Below are positions 46,103-56,930 of a DNA stretch of 64,000 nt, piece after piece. A program made the translations under genes and the position numbers. The DNA is from Archegozetes longisetosus. Taxonomy: Eukaryota; Arthropoda; Arachnida; Sarcoptiformes; Trhypochthoniidae. The stretch lies in assembly GCA_018873245.2 (NCBI GenBank), contig JAEMBT020000006.1, positions 13,300,387 through 13,364,386 on the forward strand. Reading direction: 5' to 3'. The stretch's first letter is position 1. Every line of letters starts with the position of its first letter. Under the pieces are notes generated by a model. That model was not told where the DNA came from, made no database searches, and worked only from the letters and a program-made list of their open reading frames with translations.

Positions 46103-49100
46103 ATGTTGAGACAAAATTTACTCTTGACTCTAGTTTCTATAGTTAGTTTACTTTTTAACGGATCTCTGATTAACGCTAAAACATCTGAATCACCGAATGC
46201 TACATTATTCACACCAAGAAGTTATTCTAATAGAACAGATCTGATAGTATCACAACTATACGAAGTGACTTTGGTGTGCATAATGGCACAACAGGCAGAA
46301 CTTCCTGTCTACTTCGAAGTCATTAAACCAGCGCTTCAGTTGGCCGTCGAAGAAGTGAGACGTCGTTATCCACATTTGCGATTTAATTTGGTCGCCCGTA
46401 AAGATAACCACTCTTGTCTCCATAATTTTGCTGGTGCGATAGCGGCTGAAGAGTTCTATTTGAGAAAAGTAGATGCATTCATAGGTCCTGCCTGTAGTTC
46501 TGCATTAGATCCAGTTGCCAGATTGGCTTCTTATTGGAATGTTCCCATTTTTACTGGCGGAGGAATTGGAGTGGAGTTCTCCAAAAAGAACATCTACAAT
46601 TCATTAACAAGAATGGCTTTTTCATTAGGTATGTTTTACACGAATCTAAATTCAATTTCATTTTTAAGAGAAGTGTTCAAATAAATTTCTTATAAAATTT
46701 ATACCGTCTTTATAAATTTGAAATAGAAACTTACAATATTGAAAGATTTTTCTTATGTATCTTTAGGTCATAAGGAAAGCTTGATTCGGGTTTTTTCCGA
46801 ATTAAAATTTACCAAATCTGAAAATAACTAAGAATGCTAAATCTGTAAACTATTCTCTTTATAACTTTAATAGATAGAGTGTCTCATTTCTTTGTCAAAA
46901 TAATTCGCGAGTATGACTGGCATCACATCTCACTCGTTGTTGACGAATCAGACCTCTTGAATGCATTGATAAAAGTCAGCTTGCAGAGCATTTTCAAAGA
47001 ATCTGAGTTTGGTCATGAAATAAATTTGGACATTCAATCGTTTAGCAGAAAAGATAACAGAACCAGTTATAAGAAGTTATTGCAACAATCAAGTCGTTCG
47101 GCTAGAGGTTAGTTCAATGCCATGTCATGTCATTTCATTCAAAGTAAATTCGATCTTATTATAAGCAAATGATCTCGTGTCAATAAATAATTCTAAAAAA
47201 CGAAGCTTCCAGAAATCTGAACAGATTATAAAATGATTAAATTTTTAGCAGTCAACATAATCGTTATAATTTTTTAAAAATAATTTTACCCAATTTCAAA
47301 CATTACGAATGATATTGACTGAAATCAACTTCGTATTTATTTTCAATTTTAACTATCAAATATGTTTTTCGTAGTTTAAATAGAGAAGTAGTTCAGTAAG
47401 TTTTAAAATATATTGAGCGTTTGAAATATCAAAAATGATAAGTTTGTGGTTTTTGGTAATTGAGAAGTCTAACTGAGAAATTTTAATATTTAAACTAGAT
47501 GCTAATTGAAATTCTATTTAAATTTTTCTAAATAAGTAATTATTTTGGTAACAACCGGCGAATTAGTACGACATTTACTTCTTGAGGCGCATGAGCTGGG
47601 AATGGGTAATGGAGAATATACTTTCTTTGGCATTGAACTCGTTAAGAGTACTGGAAGTTTTGGTGATTTTTCATGGTATCAACCAGGAGATAGAAGAAAC
47701 AAACAGGCACGAGAAATATATGAATCGCTCATGATGATCGCTGTCAGAGTTCCTACATCACCAGAATATACAACTTTTACTCATAAAGTAATCAAAATGT
47801 CAAGCGATGAATTTTCAGAAACGGTGGCATTAGATAATGTGAGTTCAATGAATTAAATTGAATAAAAAGTTGAATTATTTAAAATCAGTTTCAAGTGTTT
47901 GGGAATTAATTCTTGAAATTAGTTTAAAATTTTTCAATTCTAACATTCATTTAGTACAAGTTAGTAAAATACTACTAAAATTAATAAAGAGCAACATTTA
48001 TTCAGAATGAAATTACGAATGCAAACACAATTCTTCAGGTTAATCCTATTGTAGCTGCATTTTACGATTGTGTTCTTATGTATGCCTGGGCTTACAATAA
48101 GACATTAGCTCTTGGAAGAGATCCTAGTGATGGACGAACTCTTGCGAGAAGATTATGGGGCTCTACATTTAAGAATGGTATAAAACATAAAAATAAACTT
48201 TATGAGATGTAAATGTTTGGCTATATATAAAAAATACTAATGCTAGATGAATGTGTTTTGTCTGTTTCCCGTCAACTAAGCAGGATTAACGGGGGATATC
48301 ACTATTAATGAGAATGGTGACAGAGAAGCAGATTATACTCTCAACGATTTGGATCCAGAAACTGGTACTATGAGACCAGTAGCCTCTTATTTTGGTGCTC
48401 GACGTGTTTTGGAAAAAATAGCTGATGTTGAAGTCCATTGGCCGGCAGGAAAAACAGGTCCACCGCCTGATATTCCATACTGTGGATTCACAGGAGATGC
48501 ACCTCATTGTATAATTCGTGGTATTATTTATTGCTGTTTCTACTGAAAATTTTACTGAATAAATTGGTTTTATTGTGCCTCAAATAGAATCTTTTCCAAT
48601 ATGGGCCTTGATTTTGGTCGTATTTTTGTCAATTATGATTATCGGATTGATTGTAACATATTTCGTTTCAAGAAAATTTAAGCTAGAATCAGAATTGAAC
48701 GACAGCTGGTGGAAAGTCAATTGGGATGACATTGTATTTCCTGAAAATCTGGTTAAAAGCGGAACGAAATCTCAAATATCAATAACACTTTCTGATACCG
48801 ATGGATATATTTCTGGAAAAGCTTCGACTTTAAAAGCACCGTCAGTTGTCAACTCTCTTGTCAGTGCGGCCGGAGTTATAGACTCAGTATTGGTCGCATA
48901 TTATAAAGGGCTCAAAGTTGCGGTTAAACTAATAGATGTCAAAAAATTGAATCTTTCACGAAATTTTCTGATGGATCTTAAAATAGTATGAAACAAATTT
49001 AAATATTAGTCATAGTAAAAAAGAGAAAATAATTCTATAACAGCCAAAGGTTATCTTTGGGAATTGTTTTTGGAATTAAATTTTGATTGAAAAACAAATA

Positions 49101-50764
49101 AAAGAAAAATTTACATTTAAACAGATGAGAGAATTGACCCACGAAAATTTAGTTCGTTTCATTGGTTTGTGCGTCGATGAACCAAATATTGCAACGCTGA
49201 CTGAATTGTGCGTTAGAGGAAGTTTAAGGGATTTGCTTGAAAATGACAAAATTAATATTGATTGGACTTTTCGATACTCAATGATGACTGATATCGTTGA
49301 AGGTATGCTTTTCCTGCATAACAGTCAATTCGACTATCACGGAAAACTTAAATCAACCAATTGTGTAGTCGATGGAAGATTTATGGTTAAAATAACTGAT
49401 TATGGATTGAAAACACTTCGCAAACAAATTAGTTGTGAAGTAGATTTAAATCCGAGGGCTCTATTTTGGACGGCGCCAGGTACTCATATATTAAAAACAC
49501 TTAATTATTGTCGAATAAGTTAAATTAAAACTATTTTACTTTAGAGCATCTCAGAGATAGCGATCCAATGAATTCTGGCTCAAAGAAAGGAGACGTTTAT
49601 TCATTTGCAATTATATTGCAAGAGATTATTACTCGTTGCGGACCTTTTGAATCATTGGAGCGTTTGGGTCGTAACAGAGCTGTTTATGAGCCGAATGAGA
49701 TACTCGATCGACTTAGAATGGGAACTGTTCCTCCATTCAGACCAGAAGTAGCACCTGATGAATGTTCGAAAGAACTCTTAAATTTAATGCATGAATGTTG
49801 GTCTGAATCTCCAAATAGTAGACCAGACTTCACACAGATTAAGCCTAAATTGAGAAAAGTTACTCAGGGAATATCGAGTCGAAACTTCTTGGATAATTTG
49901 TTGCAACGAATGGAACAATATTCAGAAAATCTCGAGCGAATAGTTCAAGAAAAAACTGAATCAGTTATCGACGAAAAGAGAAAAACTGAAGAACTTTTGT
50001 ATCAGTTACTTCCTCGTTTTATAGCTGATGAGCTAAAGAAAGGCAGTCATATAAAACCCGAAACATACGAAGCGGTGACAATATTCTTCTCAGATATCGT
50101 TGGATTCACGACATTGTCTGCTGAATCGACTCCTATGCAAGTCGTGGATCTATTGAATGACTTGTACACATGTTTTGATGCAATTATTGATATTTATGAT
50201 GTGCATAAAGTGGAAACAATCGGTGATGCATATATGGTGGCGTCAGGTCTACCGATTCGTAACGGTAATGAACATGCCCGAGAAATCGCACGAATGGCTC
50301 TCGATCTGAGAAAAGCTGTGAACATATTCAAAATAAGGCATTTACCAAAGAGGAAGTTACAGCTTAGAATTGGTATCCATACGGGACCGTGTGTTGCTGG
50401 TGTTGTTGGTATAAAAATGCCCAAATATTGTCTGTTTGGAGACACCGTTAACACTGCATCCAGAATGGAAACTTATGGTTTGTAGATTTTTTTTAATTGT
50501 TTTTATTTATTTTGAAAACTTACAGGGGAACCACTTAAGATACATATTTCAGAAGAAACTAAGAACGTTCTCGAATCATTCTATAGCTTTTTGATTGTTC
50601 CGCGTGGAGAGATAGAAATTAAAGTAATTTATTAGAATATTTCTCATTAATTGTTATAATTGTGCTGTGATTTTCTCTGATTTTTACAGTTAACTTTTTA
50701 TAATCATTTTTAGGGCAAGGGGACTATGATTACATACTGGTTAGAGTCAGAAAATATCCAATAA
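46103..50764 (+). CDS. Receptor guanylyl cyclase, copy 2
   Basis: A paralogue of the cyclase at 25337, same strand and same ten-exon structure with every intron phase conserved. Exons: 46103-46628, 46874-47107, 47537-47838, 48006-48177, 48284-48520, 48588-48985, 49125-49479, 49545-50477, 50526-50623, 50714-50764. These give 1,101 residues. I start at ATG 46103, because the longer frame begins with a non-ATG codon; it gives a clean signal peptide ([18 protein letters not shown]). The domain order is the same. The catalytic Asp925 and Asp969 and the [15 protein letters not shown] loop are intact. The kinase-homology domain again has HGKLKSTNC instead of HRD, but keeps a VAVK lysine where copy 1 has VAFK. 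Introns are shorter than in copy 1 and share little with them. Exon 2 is clearly diverged, while exons 1, 7 and 8 are nearly identical over long stretches. The tail ends soon after the cyclase domain. Confidence 0.93.
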
Positions 50765-51417
50765 GCTAATTGTTCGTGTTGTCAAACTTCTCAATCTATT
50801 TAATTAATCTAAAAGTTTGTATGATTTACTTCTATATTATTTAAGTCTTTGGTTAATCATTCTTCAAATTAGATTAAATTGAGTTCTAACTAGGAATACG
50901 CTGGAGTGCTAGCTTTTAGATGTCTTCAGCCTTCATTTCAAATATAAAGCTGGGGATCAAGATTTGATTCTTGGGTGCCCCCTTTGGCTCTAAACTTATT
51001 AGAAACAATTCTTAAAAATGATCCCATATCCCTTCTTTGAAGTCTTCTTTCTCAGCTTTCACTAAACGAATCCTTAGTTCTAATCATGGTTTTTCAAAAG
51101 TATAATTTCAATAAATTACATTCAATAAAAATATTGAGTAAACTAAATGTAATGAGATATACTCAAACTTATGAGTTAACCTCAAAATTGAAAAATGTTA
51201 TAATATTTAATCGTTGATGTAAACATAGTCAGGCCCATTGTTTGTACAGTTTGAAACTCTTCAAATAATTGTGAATAAAGAACTACTTAGTCAAAAATAA
51301 TAAATATGACATTCAATCCATGAGTAATGATTTTTATTATTAAATTTAAACTTATCAAAATAAAACTATAGATTTTTAATGTTTTCATTAAATGACAATC
51401 ATATCGATTATCATGAA

Positions 51418-52018
51418 TAGGGATGTGCAGAGGCGGTTTTTACCGAAAATTTTGGATTAGTACGAATGCCCTTAAACGTTACCATAGACACAATTTAATA
51501 TTAACCAAGCATAATTAACGCAAACTATTTTTCCCGTTCTTCCCGAATCTGACTATTTCATACCGAATTTCCAAAAATACTACTTTCTTCCCGAAATTAC
51601 CAAATATTACCCTTAATTTTGTAAAATTAATAAAATTCCCGACTATAGTCCACACTTTTAAATTTATCGAAATTTTAAAATTTTGTAATTCCACGTATAA
51701 GCAGAACCTGTAAATATGAGTACTTATTTAAAGTATAATATGCAGTTCATCAGATTGTTATACTTAAGAGACTAGTTACCTTTGACTCATATTTACCAAT
51801 GAATTTAAACAAAAGCTGTACTTTATTCTGAATTAAACGAAAGTTCAAATGAAGTGACAACAAGTAAAGTATTAACGTAACATTCAAGCTTGCATTGCCT
51901 ACTGAATGCCAAATTTTACATTAAATTTTATTCCCGAATTATTCCTGAATTGACTCAATTTTTATCCCTAATAACCGCCGAAATTTGCTTGTATTATAGC
52001 CGTCGCTGCACATCCCTA
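51418..52018. mobile_element. hAT-type MITE with perfect 8-bp duplication
   Basis: ATCATGAA precedes it (51410-51417) and follows it (52019-52026). The termini are TAGGGATGTGCAG and the exact inverted CTGCACATCCCTA; a looser match continues inward (AGGCGG against GCGACGG). The interior (601 bp) has many CCCGAA words, which could be subterminal transposase sites. No transposase coding sequence. Confidence 0.9.
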
Positions 52019-52150
52019 ATCATGAAATAACGAACAAATATTGTAAGATATTTTAAGGTATTCAGGAAGATACTAAAACTTTTATTCCATTCCACCAGAG
52101 CATTTACATTACAATCAGAACAAAGGGTATATTTATATGGGCAAATTATT

Positions 52151-52250
52151 AATTAACAAAAAAGGAAGTTATGTAAAATTACTATTAATTACTCGATTAA
52201 AAGAAACAAAAACTTAATTAGAAATAAAGATTCTCACGCTTTGAGAATAT
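52151..52250 (+). repeat. Dispersed repeat, copy 1
   Basis: AATTAACAAAAA, ATTAATTACTCGATTAAAAG, TTAATTAGAAAT and CACGC...GAATA recur in the same order at 63861-64000, where an extra segment of about 34 bp is present. Confidence 0.6.
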
Positions 52251-53944
52251 ATGCTCTAACTATTGTGATAGCAAATTCTGAAAATATTCAAAATGTTCCA
52301 ATTGAATTACTATTTCTATAAAGATAGCTCTTATAATAGATCTATCGCCTAAGTGCTAAATTTTAAGATTTGGATCCAGTTCTTAGAAAAATATTGGATC
52401 ATTGTTCGAAATGCAGATCAATTAAAGTGAATAAATAAAGTAGTAAAATTATTTTTTGAAGTTGAATGGAATCTGTAGTAAATTTATAGAGGTGAGTGAA
52501 TTGAGTTGATTGTGATTCTAGGGAATACAGGAACGAATTTAATACAGAATTTTATTGAATCTGATTTGAAATCTTTAATATTCAATCGATTATTCAATGA
52601 GTTATAATAGCTCTCTATTAAATTTTATACGAAAATGTTGTTCATGACGATGTAAAACACTTTTTTCAAAAATTTATTCTTCAGCATAAAACGCTTTGAA
52701 ATAATTTTCGGATGGACTCACCAAATCTGACTCGAATTATATGAAATCTTGCATGACCCTAATGAACCTGAGATATTTAGCTTCAGCTCGATCCGAGTCC
52801 GACGAACAGGTATAATCCACCCCTTCTAACGTTTTATCCAAAGAATCTGCTTAATCACCGTATCACGGAATAAGGTAGTCGAGGTGACTCCATCTCTTTA
52901 AACTATGTATCGTTGTACATGGTGTGAGGAGTTAAAGACATTAATACTCAACTTTACATTAACTCTAGCGAGGTCATTTTGATATTTCACTAGACTCAAT
53001 TTAATAACACTCAGTTTGATCGAGTCAGATACTTTCTATTAATTTTTTTATAAAATATAAAAAAATAAGGGGATGTGGAGTCTTTAGATATGGGGGAATT
53101 CCTCTATTAAATTGTTAAGTATTCAAAAGCGTGTAACCTAAGTTACAATCATATCAAGTGCATGAACAAGAAGGGTGGAGTTCTTATCAACGCACATTAG
53201 AATAGACGATGGAATCCTGTTCTGATTTTATATTGGTTGCGCACTTTTAATAGCTAATGGCCGAAATTTTTTGTAGTGTTTCTATTAATTTATAGGTAAC
53301 AGAGATACTCAAATAGTTTCTTGTAATTCTAGATTAGGAGTAATATGATTTATTGTTTCTTATTTTTTAAAAATATCTTTACAAACCATAAATAATACAA
53401 TACAGTGTAATACAGTGTGTTCTGAGACCTATGTCAAAACTCAAAGGCTATAACTTTTTAAAAAAGTAGTTTTTTAATTTAAAACTTAGCAGAGTTTTTA
53501 AAATTAAATTGAAGTTTCTTTGGTGTAATATAACTTTTATTTTCTCGACTAATAGTCTACAAACAATGTCTTCAAAATACACTCTTAAAAAGCACTTCTT
53601 TATAATTAGAGAATATTTTTCGAATAATGAATGTGTTTATAACTATCGAAAGAAATTTCAAAACTTCTTTCAAGACCAAGAAAGCTCTGTGTTATCAAAC
53701 AATTAAGAATTTAATGGAAAACTTGAAGAAACTGGTAGTCTGAATGACGATAACTCGAAAGGCGGTTGACTGTTGACTGTGACCACTCTCGAAAATATTG
53801 AAAAAGTGAGTCAACTGATATAAAAGAGGTCCAACAATATGGTAAAGTAAAAAAGATGGTTCACAAGTTGGAATTTGTTAAACACATTCGCTATTCGCAA
53901 AATTTTAATTATGAAGAAGCGCTCTTTCAAAATGTATTTTGAAT

Positions 53945-54526
53945 TAGTGTTTGACATGAATTCCTATTCCTGCAGGAACTTCTGTCCTGTCCTGTTCCTG
54001 GCCAGGAATTTACAGGAATGGGAAAGGCTATCATAACTACAGGACAGGACAGGAATTCCTGTTCGATTCTAAATTCCTGTAAAATTCCTGTAAAATTTCT
54101 GTAAAATGGAAACTGGACATAAGTTTGACATAAATTCTTCATTACTCGGATATTGGGAACAAAATAGAAGTTGTTATCCCCGACTCTATCGGTTGGCTAT
54201 TCGTTTGCTGTCTATCCCTGCGACCAACCTTTCAAGCGAAAGGAATTTCAGTGCTGCTGTTCTAATACTCACTGACCATCGTTCAAGACTTAGTCCACAG
54301 AACGTAAATGAATTGCTTTTTATTAGATCTAACTCTGATTTGTATTGAATATGCATTCATTGATTGTATTTTCATTTGATTTTTTTGAACAGATAATTTT
54401 TCAAACACATTGAATGTCAGGAAAACCGGACAGAAATGAAAATTTAGGGCTCAGGACAGGACAGGAATCGGTTTCGAGAATGCAGGACAGGACAGGAATT
54501 CCCTTTTAGTACTTTGTCGATCACTA
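53945..54526 (+). mobile_element. hAT element nested in the mariner remnant
   Basis: TTTTGAAT occurs directly before (53937-53944) and after (54527-54534), a perfect 8-bp target duplication. The ends are TAGTGTTTGACA and, inverted, TAGTGATCGACA. Both subterminal regions carry repeats of AGGACAGGACAGGAATTCC. It keeps only the last part of a transposase, so it is an internally deleted copy of 582 bp. Confidence 0.9.
54106..54348 (+). pseudogene. hAT transposase C-terminal dimerisation domain
   Basis: An 80-codon frame from a true ATG. LAIRLLSIPATNLSSERNFS followed by AAVLILTDHRSRLSPQNVNE and LLFI is the hAT C-terminal dimerisation signature. The catalytic core and BED finger are missing. It is the remnant inside the hAT element at 53945-54526. 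The intact frame suggests a fairly young deletion derivative rather than a working gene. Confidence 0.88.
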
Positions 54527-54704
54527 TTTTGAATCATTGTCATACTAGTATCATGTGTGAATTATTAGTCGAGAAATGAAAGTTTTATTACACTAAAAAA
54601 GCTTCAACTTAATTAGAAAAAGTTTGTGAAGTTTCAAATTGAAAAACTACTTTTAAAAGAGTTATAACCGTTTAGTTTTATGAAATAGGTTTCCGAACAC
54701 ACTG

Positions 54705-55791
54705 TATAATAATACAAATAAGCAGAATACAATAAAATGGAAAGTTGACAAAAGTTACCTGAAATGATAAGTTTATCTTATCACACTTTCAATAAAATTT
54801 TTTACTTTACCTTTAATGTTTCACATTGTCTCTTAAGAATTAAAAGTACGAAACGCGAGACTAGTTAGAACCTTCGCTTTTTATTTCATTTCAAACTTTT
54901 AATAATGACTTTTAATGCCGTTGCTCTGATTTTAAATTTCTGGTAAAGTTTTACTATGTTTAGTGTGTAGTCATGTGTTTTAATGGAGGATTTTGAGGGG
55001 AGACAGAGTGGGAAACCATACATGCCAGAACAATGAATGCTGTCACTATCAATCACTATGGCTCAGGTTCCTTTGCTAAACAATATGGTAAGTGAATTAA
55101 TATTGACTTGTTAACAAAAATATTCATACCTCTTGCTAATGTTGAATTAAAATTTGCATAATACCCTAACCTATGGAGAAATAATCTATCGAATCTCAAC
55201 CGAACATGTATTGTTAAACATAAAAGCTATAACCATTGTGCCAGGTCGGGTAGAAGATGATAATGTGACTAAAATCCTATTTTTATCTAAAACTCTTAGT
55301 GCACAATTTGTTATTTCTCTTAATTAACTGATTATCGCAGAATATTGCCCTAATAAATATACTCACCATAATGTAACTTATAAAATATGTAATTTCTATT
55401 CTAAATCGGAGTGAAGGCTGAAAGAAAATATAGCCTATTATATATATGTTAAAAATCTAGAGCAAATTTCCAAAATTTACTATTTCGATAACTTTGAATT
55501 CGGCTATTTTATTGAATTAACTTTAGATTTTGATAGAAATGTTCCGTTGCCAAAGTTGCTATGGAATAACTGTTAAAACACAAAAAAAGCCTTATAAGAA
55601 GAAGAGATTTATTAATATCTATAAAAAAGCAATGATTTATAATATGCGTTTTACGTACTTAAGGATCTAGAACTAATCTTTTATTTCTTTCAAATGGCGA
55701 CACACTGGATCTCAGAACATTTTATGCCAAATCTGAAGGAACAATAGTTAAGTTTTCAAATATTCCAACGAAAAGTTTTTAGAAGTTCAAA
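54705..55791. other. Upstream region of the galactosyltransferase
   Basis: Contains a possible 5' exon ending at 55088: ATGGCTCAGGTTCC...AATATG followed by GTAAGT. A matching acceptor TTTTTAG lies just before the galactosyltransferase ATG at 55792. If real, it is a 5' UTR or alternative first exon. Otherwise nothing recognised. Confidence 0.35.
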
Positions 55792-56930
55792 ATGAAGTAT
55801 AAAATCTTATTTATTGTTCTAATGTTGACATTTTTGGTGGCATATTGTTTGCTATATACAAATCCAAGTATTAATGATAACTTTAAATATTTCAACAAAA
55901 TCATTAAAAATAACTTTTACAACATCACATCATTTGAAGTAAAGAATATTAGTGAAAGTCGTCCAACCAATATAACAAAAAGTGATTTTCATAATACTGA
56001 AAAGACTGAAAATGTAGTACAAGTTCAAAGAATTGACAATTACTTAAAAGAGTTATCGGAGTTTAAAAAGTCATCAGAAAAGTCAAAATTAATATATCCA
56101 AATCAGGTATTGGACATGACAAATATGATAATTGACAAAAAGTCGTGTAGTGAACAGTTCGGTAAAGATTTATTATTAGTGGTATTAGTTTTTAATCGTG
56201 TCGATGGATTTGAAAGACGTCAAACTATTCGTGAGACGTGGGGTCAGGACATAAAAGCTGAATCGAAAAGTAAATTATACTTTGCTATTGGTTTGTCTAA
56301 GAATGAAAACGTACAGAAGGGAGTGGAAGAAGAAGATAAGAAATATGGAGATATTATACAATTTGGTTACTATGAGAGTTATTATAACTGTACTATTAAA
56401 GCTTTGGGACTATTACGCTGGACATCAATGAGTTGTCCATTTGCTAAATATCTTCTTAAAGTCGATGACGACTCTATCGTATTAACTAATAATTTAATAA
56501 ACTTTTGTAATTCAACGAATGATAATTCGATATACGGCAACTTAAGGCTGAATCCATCACCAATCCGAAGTAGTAATAATAAATGGGCGATCAGTGAAGA
56601 GGACTATCCAGAAAAGTCTTATCCTAATTTTATTGGAGGTCCATATTTAATACCTGGATCTAAAGCTTTAGCGCTATATGAAACTGCAATAAAGAAATCA
56701 TTGCCAGCAATTCCCTTCGAAGATGTGTATGTGACTGGAATTGTTGCAGATAAACTTCGAATACCTCGAAAAATGCTCAGTTCCCTTATTTATATGGGGA
56801 AGGAAGCAATCATAATGCATTTAATTTTCGCAGTCACTATAAGAGTGTCACTATCTTTTGGCAAGGATTCAGTGATCATATGATTCGTAAAGTTTGGGAA
56901 GATTTTAGAAAATTATACGATAGTTTGTAA
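55792..56930 (+). CDS. Beta-1,3-galactosyltransferase (GT31) with a frameshift
   Basis: A Golgi type II membrane enzyme that adds galactose (or GlcNAc) in beta-1,3 linkage to glycans. There is a short cytoplasmic start, a signal anchor at about residues 5-22, and a stem with several Asn glycosylation sites. The GT31 motifs are in order: RRQTIRETW at 142-150, metal-binding VDDDS with Asp225-227, FIGGPYLIPG near 280-289, and EDVYVTG at 310-316. The frame shifts at the five-A run 56769-56773, where one A fewer than needed is present. The original frame drifts to TGA at 56883. The next frame continues naturally (RSHYKSVTIFWQGFSDHMIR) to TAA at 56930, for about 378 residues. It is a recent one-base loss, a polymorphism, or a sequencing error in a homopolymer. 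No intron seen in the coding part. Confidence 0.88.

Larger units (their letters stand above)
50765..53412. other. Intergenic after cyclase copy 2
   Basis: About 2.6 kb with AATAAA near 51273 as a possible poly(A) site, the hAT-type element at 51418-52018, and a dispersed repeat at 52151-52250. A less AT-rich patch at about 52735-52815 is unassigned. No gene recognised. Confidence 0.45.
53413..54704 (+). mobile_element. Mariner-like element, interrupted by hAT
   Basis: TA flanks both ends. The inverted termini of about 150 bp begin CAGTGTGTTCTGAGACCTAT on the left and CAGTGTGTTCGGAAACCTAT read from the right. From ATG 53566 a short frame (FFIIREYFSNNECVYNYRKK, then in pieces LEETGSLNDDNSKGG and TTLENIEKVSQL) resembles the helix-turn-helix N-terminus of arthropod mariner transposases, with stops. 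The catalytic domain is missing. Without the hAT insertion the element is about 700 bp. Confidence 0.82.

Noticed and set aside
25337-50764. Cyclase duplication as an assembly artefact
   Set aside because: Introns and several exons are clearly diverged and different genes lie between the copies, so the two loci are real.
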